Below, one piece after another: positions 60,346-64,000 of a stretch of 64,000 bases of DNA (position 1 is its first letter; every line of letters begins with the position of its first letter). Under the pieces are notes generated by a model. It ran no database searches. It saw nothing but the letters and a program-made list of their open reading frames with translations, and had not been told where the DNA came from. Made by a program: the position numbers and the translations under genes. Source of the DNA: Onchocerca volvulus (Eukaryota > Nematoda > Chromadorea > Rhabditida > Onchocercidae); contig HG738140.1 of the NCBI GenBank assembly GCA_000499405.2, positions 8,149,560 to 8,213,559 of the forward strand. Direction: 5' to 3'.

Positions 60346-62429
60346 TTTGTATCTCTTTAATAGAATATAACCACTGGTTGTATGCAAAAAGCGGGTTAAA
60401 TTGCTTTTTGTTTTGTGCTTAATTATGATGATATTATCGAGAGAGATTCTTTAGTCATTATCTTGATTAATCATTTTTTTTTCTCAAGTTTAGTGGTATC
60501 GAAGCATTGCTCAACATCATTTTAAATACTTCTTGAATATTTATTTTTCAATTCTGAGTTCATAACTTAAAAATTGAACTCAATATTTTGCCATTCGAAA
60601 ACTTTTTGTACACAATTTAATATTTCGGCGAGTGAAATGATTTATTCAATTCCTGGAAGTGCTAACGTACGTAAATAAAACTATGAACTCATTTTTCCAT
60701 TTGCCGATTGGCTGATTAATTAAAATATATAATGTATAGAAATAAACAGCATGAAACTTTGTTGCAATTGTGGAAATGACTGGAAACATAGTGCAAAGTA
60801 TCGCATACGATTTTTACACCTATCATTCTTACGCTACTATCTTAGGTTACGATTGTTCAATACTAAAAATTATCTTGCTGTTGTCTTCTCTTCAGAGCGC
60901 AAATTTCTATTTTATTAATCCTACTGGAAAATATCTTCAGAAATTTGTCCGATATCAGTCGAATGAGTGAATATTGTGCAACAGTTGAACTATTTTTATT
61001 GGTTTAATAGTCATAACTCTTTAAAAAAATTTTTTTTAATGAAATTAACCGAAGATTCGGGAATGATTGTTTTTCCAGCATTTTTTTATTTTCTGCCTCC
61101 TAACTATTTGAAGTCAAATAAAAAATTGTTCTTCAGAAAGATTGCATTTGATGATGCTTTAATAAGTTCAGAAAATGATTCCCAGCAATGGAGATAATAG
61201 AGATCCATTCAATATCAGGTATCTCATAATTAGAGTTGTCGGTTTTGTGCATTGAGAAAATCTTATCATGAAATCGCTTAAAGTGGTAAATGTTTAAAGC
61301 AAGATAAAATTCAAATTTATTTTGGAATTGTTCAAATGATTTCATGCTAAAATGTTCCTCTTATTTCAGCAGAATCCATTTTTTATTTAGTTTTGAATGT
61401 AGAATTTATTGATTTCCATTGATTTGTAGTTTTGTTCTAAATTGTATCTTCCTATTTCGACTTCAGATTTAAATTTCCGCATTTTTCATGCTTTTTATAA
61501 ATCGATTATAATATCCGTTATTAGCTGGCGGAATGTTAATATTCATTAAATTGCAGTAGTTGAAAAACAAAGTGTTGATCCGATTTCATAATGAATACAC
61601 AATATTTTTTCAATGATTTTGTCAATGGTTTGAAAGATATTGAACTATAAAACATTAACACTTGATAAATAGAATATGCTCGAAATCTTAAAAAAGATAA
61701 CTGTGAACTAATTATTTAAATACGAATCTGTTTGGTAATTTAAAGATGATTGATCAATGTTTTTATTACTTTAATGAGAAATGAGAAAGAGAGGTTATTG
61801 GAGGACGGATTGCTGGGAATAACTTTTTACTGCTGTTTTCAGAAAGTTTCGTAATGTAGTGTTTGGCCTAATTTACGGTACTGCTCATCCACATATCTGC
61901 ATATAGGTGCCCTAATATAAGTTCGTAATTTTTTGTGGACTGTGCAACTGAGCACACTGATAACGGTTCTTTTGTAATCTTTCATCCTCTCTTCTTTTAA
62001 TATCTTTCCATATTTTTTGAAATACATATTTCGAATCGATAAGTGGGAGTTAAGTTCAAGTCATCAAATGTGCTGCATGAAACACATTGTCGGGATGTAT
62101 GGGGGACATTCACATTGTCACTGTTTTGTTGGTTCTAATTTTCTTTTTATCAATTTTTTTCTTCGCTCTAATATCATTATCAATAAGGATTGAGAAAGTT
62201 TTGCTGATAAGAAATCATTGATAAAATGAAGGTATATGGAAGTTTTAGTATAATTCCATCATTCCGGGCTTTTTTCAAACTCTATATAGAATCGTTTTTA
62301 ATTTTATAAAACAAGGATTTTTCTTTTTTCCTCTGTTTTAATTAATATTTCATCAGCCATTCTGACTCCATATTTTGAGAATCTCTACAGATGATTAAAC
62401 AATAAAGCTGAATGTTTAAATTTGAAAAG
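60346..62429. other. AT-rich stretch, no recognised gene
   Basis: Frames of 60-76 codons occur on both strands (for example 60770-60970 and 60967-61197 plus), but they show no conserved motif and no consistent splice framing. They are treated as chance. Confidence 0.4.
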
Positions 62430-62615
62430 GCAAAATGATGACTATCACGGTCCGGTTCCCCCGATGATAGAACTTAAGAATGTAGTTAATGGTTTTTATT
62501 GCGATTTTCTAGAGAGAAATTCACGGCTCAATAACGCGTTCATTCAAGAAGCCAGGAAAATCAAAAAATCGAAGACCATCGAGATATGTATTCTGTTATA
62601 TGACAATACTCTTTT
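62430..62615 (+). CDS. Exon candidate upstream of the MICAL gene
   Basis: After the acceptor TTTGAAAAG at 62429 the frame G|CAA AAT GAT is open. It encodes a protein-like stretch: NDDYHGPVPPMIELKNVVNG, then FYCDFLERNSRLNNAFIQEA and RKIKKSK. The phase (needs two bases from upstream) matches the donor at 54195. The 3' boundary is uncertain because no good donor was found: candidates are CTTTT|GTTTGA near 62615 or sites further into the GA-rich run. It is not recognised. It could be a penultimate exon of an unknown plus-strand gene or a chance frame. Confidence 0.35.
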
Positions 62616-62645
62616 GTTTGAGAGAGAGAGAGAAAGAAAGAGAGT
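62616..62645. repeat. (GA)n-rich microsatellite
   Basis: GAGAGAGAGAGAAAGAAAGAGAG-type run, slightly interrupted. Confidence 0.85.
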
Positions 62646-62822
62646 CAATTCATTTTATAAAAATTCAATTAAGAGATGATTCATTTAAGTGCTGTCTTTG
62701 ATTTTTAACAGGTATTAAAAAGAACAAAATCATTTGCAAATTGATTGATATGAAATTTATTGAATTCAGAATATAATTGAATAAGTTAGAAAATTTTCTG
62801 TAACTAATGATGAATACAACAG

Positions 62823-62967
62823 GGCACCACCGGGAAGCAAATTAGATGACATAAAAGTACACGTTACTGAACAGATGTGTCATATTGATATAAAAATTAG
62901 GCGGTATCATTTGACACTATTTCCTTGCTACGTAATCGAAGCGACAAGTATGCCTGATACTTCGTGA
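62823..62967 (+). CDS. Possible terminal exon just upstream of MICAL
   Basis: After the acceptor ACAACAG at 62822 a frame of 47 codons runs to TGA at 62965-62967. It begins APPGSKLDDIKVHVTEQMCH and ends YVIEATSMPDTS. It needs phase 2 from an upstream exon and would end only 30 bases before the MICAL start codon. The composition is protein-like, but the stretch is short. It may instead be noncoding sequence upstream of MICAL. Confidence 0.25.
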
Positions 62968-62981
62968 TTGAATATCTTTAA

Positions 62982-62992
62982 TGTGTTTACAG
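62982..62992 (+). promoter_or_regulatory. Candidate spliced-leader acceptor of the MICAL gene
   Basis: GTGTTTACAG ends five bases before the ATG at 62998. A leader of five bases is characteristic of trans-spliced nematode messages. A cis-splice acceptor joined to an upstream exon is the alternative. Confidence 0.5.
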
Positions 62993-62997
62993 TATGT

Positions 62998-64000
62998 ATG
63001 GATGCTAACAGATTATTCGACGCCTTTGTCGCAGCCACGAGCTTTACTAAAATTCAACAACTATTCACTCAGCTATGTGCATTGCTGGATATCGATCCAT
63101 ATGATAATTTCAATGTTTTCAGAAGGTATACTAATTATTACATAAATTGCCATTGACATTATATTCCATGTGATCGAAATTTGAATAGTTTTTGTAATTA
63201 TAGGAGTCTGCGAAGATTTAGAAAAGAAATAATGACTTTATAAATAAAAAAATATTTGAAGACTGATATTGGGAGATATGACATAGTCGATTATAAGTGA
63301 ATTTGATTTATCCCTCATATTATAAACGATAGTTTTCCTCTTGAAGAACTGTAATACTATATGAACTTTTGTTTGTTCTTCATTGCAATTAAAAAATGGA
63401 AATTATTTCTGATCTAGTAAGCGTCTATTTTTCAGCTTGAAGTTGCTAAGTTATGCAGAACTTTTCAATTATTGGTTATAAAAACGGAATTATAGACAAA
63501 GAATAAATAATTAATTCGTAACTTTTCAACAAAAGACTCAGAGGAACGAAAAAACATATTCTCCAAAAAGACGCAAAAAAATAAAGATGGCAAAACCTTG
63601 GTTTCACAAATTATTTATTCAAGAAGATGCATTATATAGTTTGAATGAATATAAATAATTAGGAAATAGGGAATAAATGAAGATTAAGATCAGAAAATTT
63701 GCATTTAAAGTCTGACTGCTAAAATGACAATTTCAAATAGACTACTTCTGCGGAATGCAAGATGTACTGTCTTAAATAATTAGCATCAAATCAAATCAAA
63801 TTCAAAAGCGCAAAAAATTCAGTGAAGTGGACAAGAAAAATAAAATTGTTTTTCTTCATTGTGTATGAATAATAATGAAAATATTTGAAACTTTCGATCT
63901 CAATATTTTGAATTAGATATTCGTATGTACAGATTGAAAGCAGAATTAAACGACTGGCGCGCGCAGAAGCTATGGTCACTGTTAGAGAAAAGAGCCGAAC
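62998..64000 (+). CDS. mical-1: MICAL-type F-actin monooxygenase, N-terminus (3' truncated)
   Basis: MICAL proteins are flavoprotein monooxygenases that oxidise actin methionines and so disassemble filaments. Only the first two exons are in the window: 62998-63125 and 63933-64000 (continuing off the edge), joined in phase 2. Together they encode the N-terminal helical cap that precedes the FAD-binding domain. The segments are MDANRLFDAFVAATSFTKIQ, then LFTQLCALLDIDPYDNFNVF, then RR and LKAELNDWRAQKLWSLLEKR. The pattern F-x-x-F-x-x-A near the start, a C-x-L-L-x-I/L-x-P stretch, and L-K-x-x-L-x-x-W-x-A-x-x-L-W-x-x-L-x-x-R-A is the hallmark of MICAL N-termini. The FAD motif would come shortly after the edge. 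The start is chosen as the ATG directly after a splice acceptor and fits the family's usual N-terminal length. Confidence 0.82.

Noticed and set aside
60770..61197. Two consecutive plus frames of 66 and 76 codons
   Set aside because: Short, not splice-linked, composition as expected of AT-rich DNA. They do not join the MICAL or upstream exons in phase.

Overview
The window is nuclear DNA of a eukaryote and most likely of a parasitic nematode of the filarial/spirurid type. The reasons are a very AT-rich background, many introns of roughly 70-1,400 bases with TTTCAG-like acceptors, acceptor sites a few bases upstream of start codons (as expected for spliced-leader trans-splicing), BEL/Pao-like retroelement debris, and the gene content. 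The species is inferred from general character only, since no database could be searched. All gene models were built by hand from splice sites and reading-frame continuity.

Layout. (1) 962-11058, plus strand: the last two thirds of an ABCC/MRP-type ABC transporter. Its 21 visible exons sum to 1,009 codons in frame, and its 5' end lies off the left edge. Its introns hold copies of at least two dispersed repeats. (2) 12427-16012, minus strand: a nine-exon gene for a 615-residue, glutamine/asparagine-rich protein I do not recognise. A doubtful small ORF lies at 17282-17518. (3) 17.5-30.6 kb: about 13 kb in which I see no gene. (4) 30663-33870, minus strand: a complete ten-exon MBOAT lysophospholipid acyltransferase (LPCAT3/MBOAT5/mboa-6-like, 470 residues). 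(5) 34662-43329, plus strand: a complete 26-exon condensin II subunit G2 (NCAPG2-like, 1,143 residues), head-to-head with the MBOAT gene about 0.8 kb away. (6) 44285-44538, plus strand: the first exon of a possible MATH-domain gene, whose continuation I could not find. (7) 44.5-62.4 kb: repeat-rich DNA with LTR-like copies at 52.0, 55.7 and 58.4 kb, a decayed BEL/Pao-type gag/protease remnant, and a second, rearranged copy of about 1 kb from the NCAPG2 locus that includes a broken copy of one exon. (8) 62998-64000, plus strand: the first two exons of a MICAL-type F-actin monooxygenase, running off the right edge.

The genes do not form one pathway: they cover membrane export, phospholipid remodelling, chromosome condensation and actin redox regulation. 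The points most worth checking are a cluster of GC-AG introns and a replaced H-loop histidine in the ABC transporter, and the duplicated NCAPG2 block lying between near-identical LTR-like repeats.
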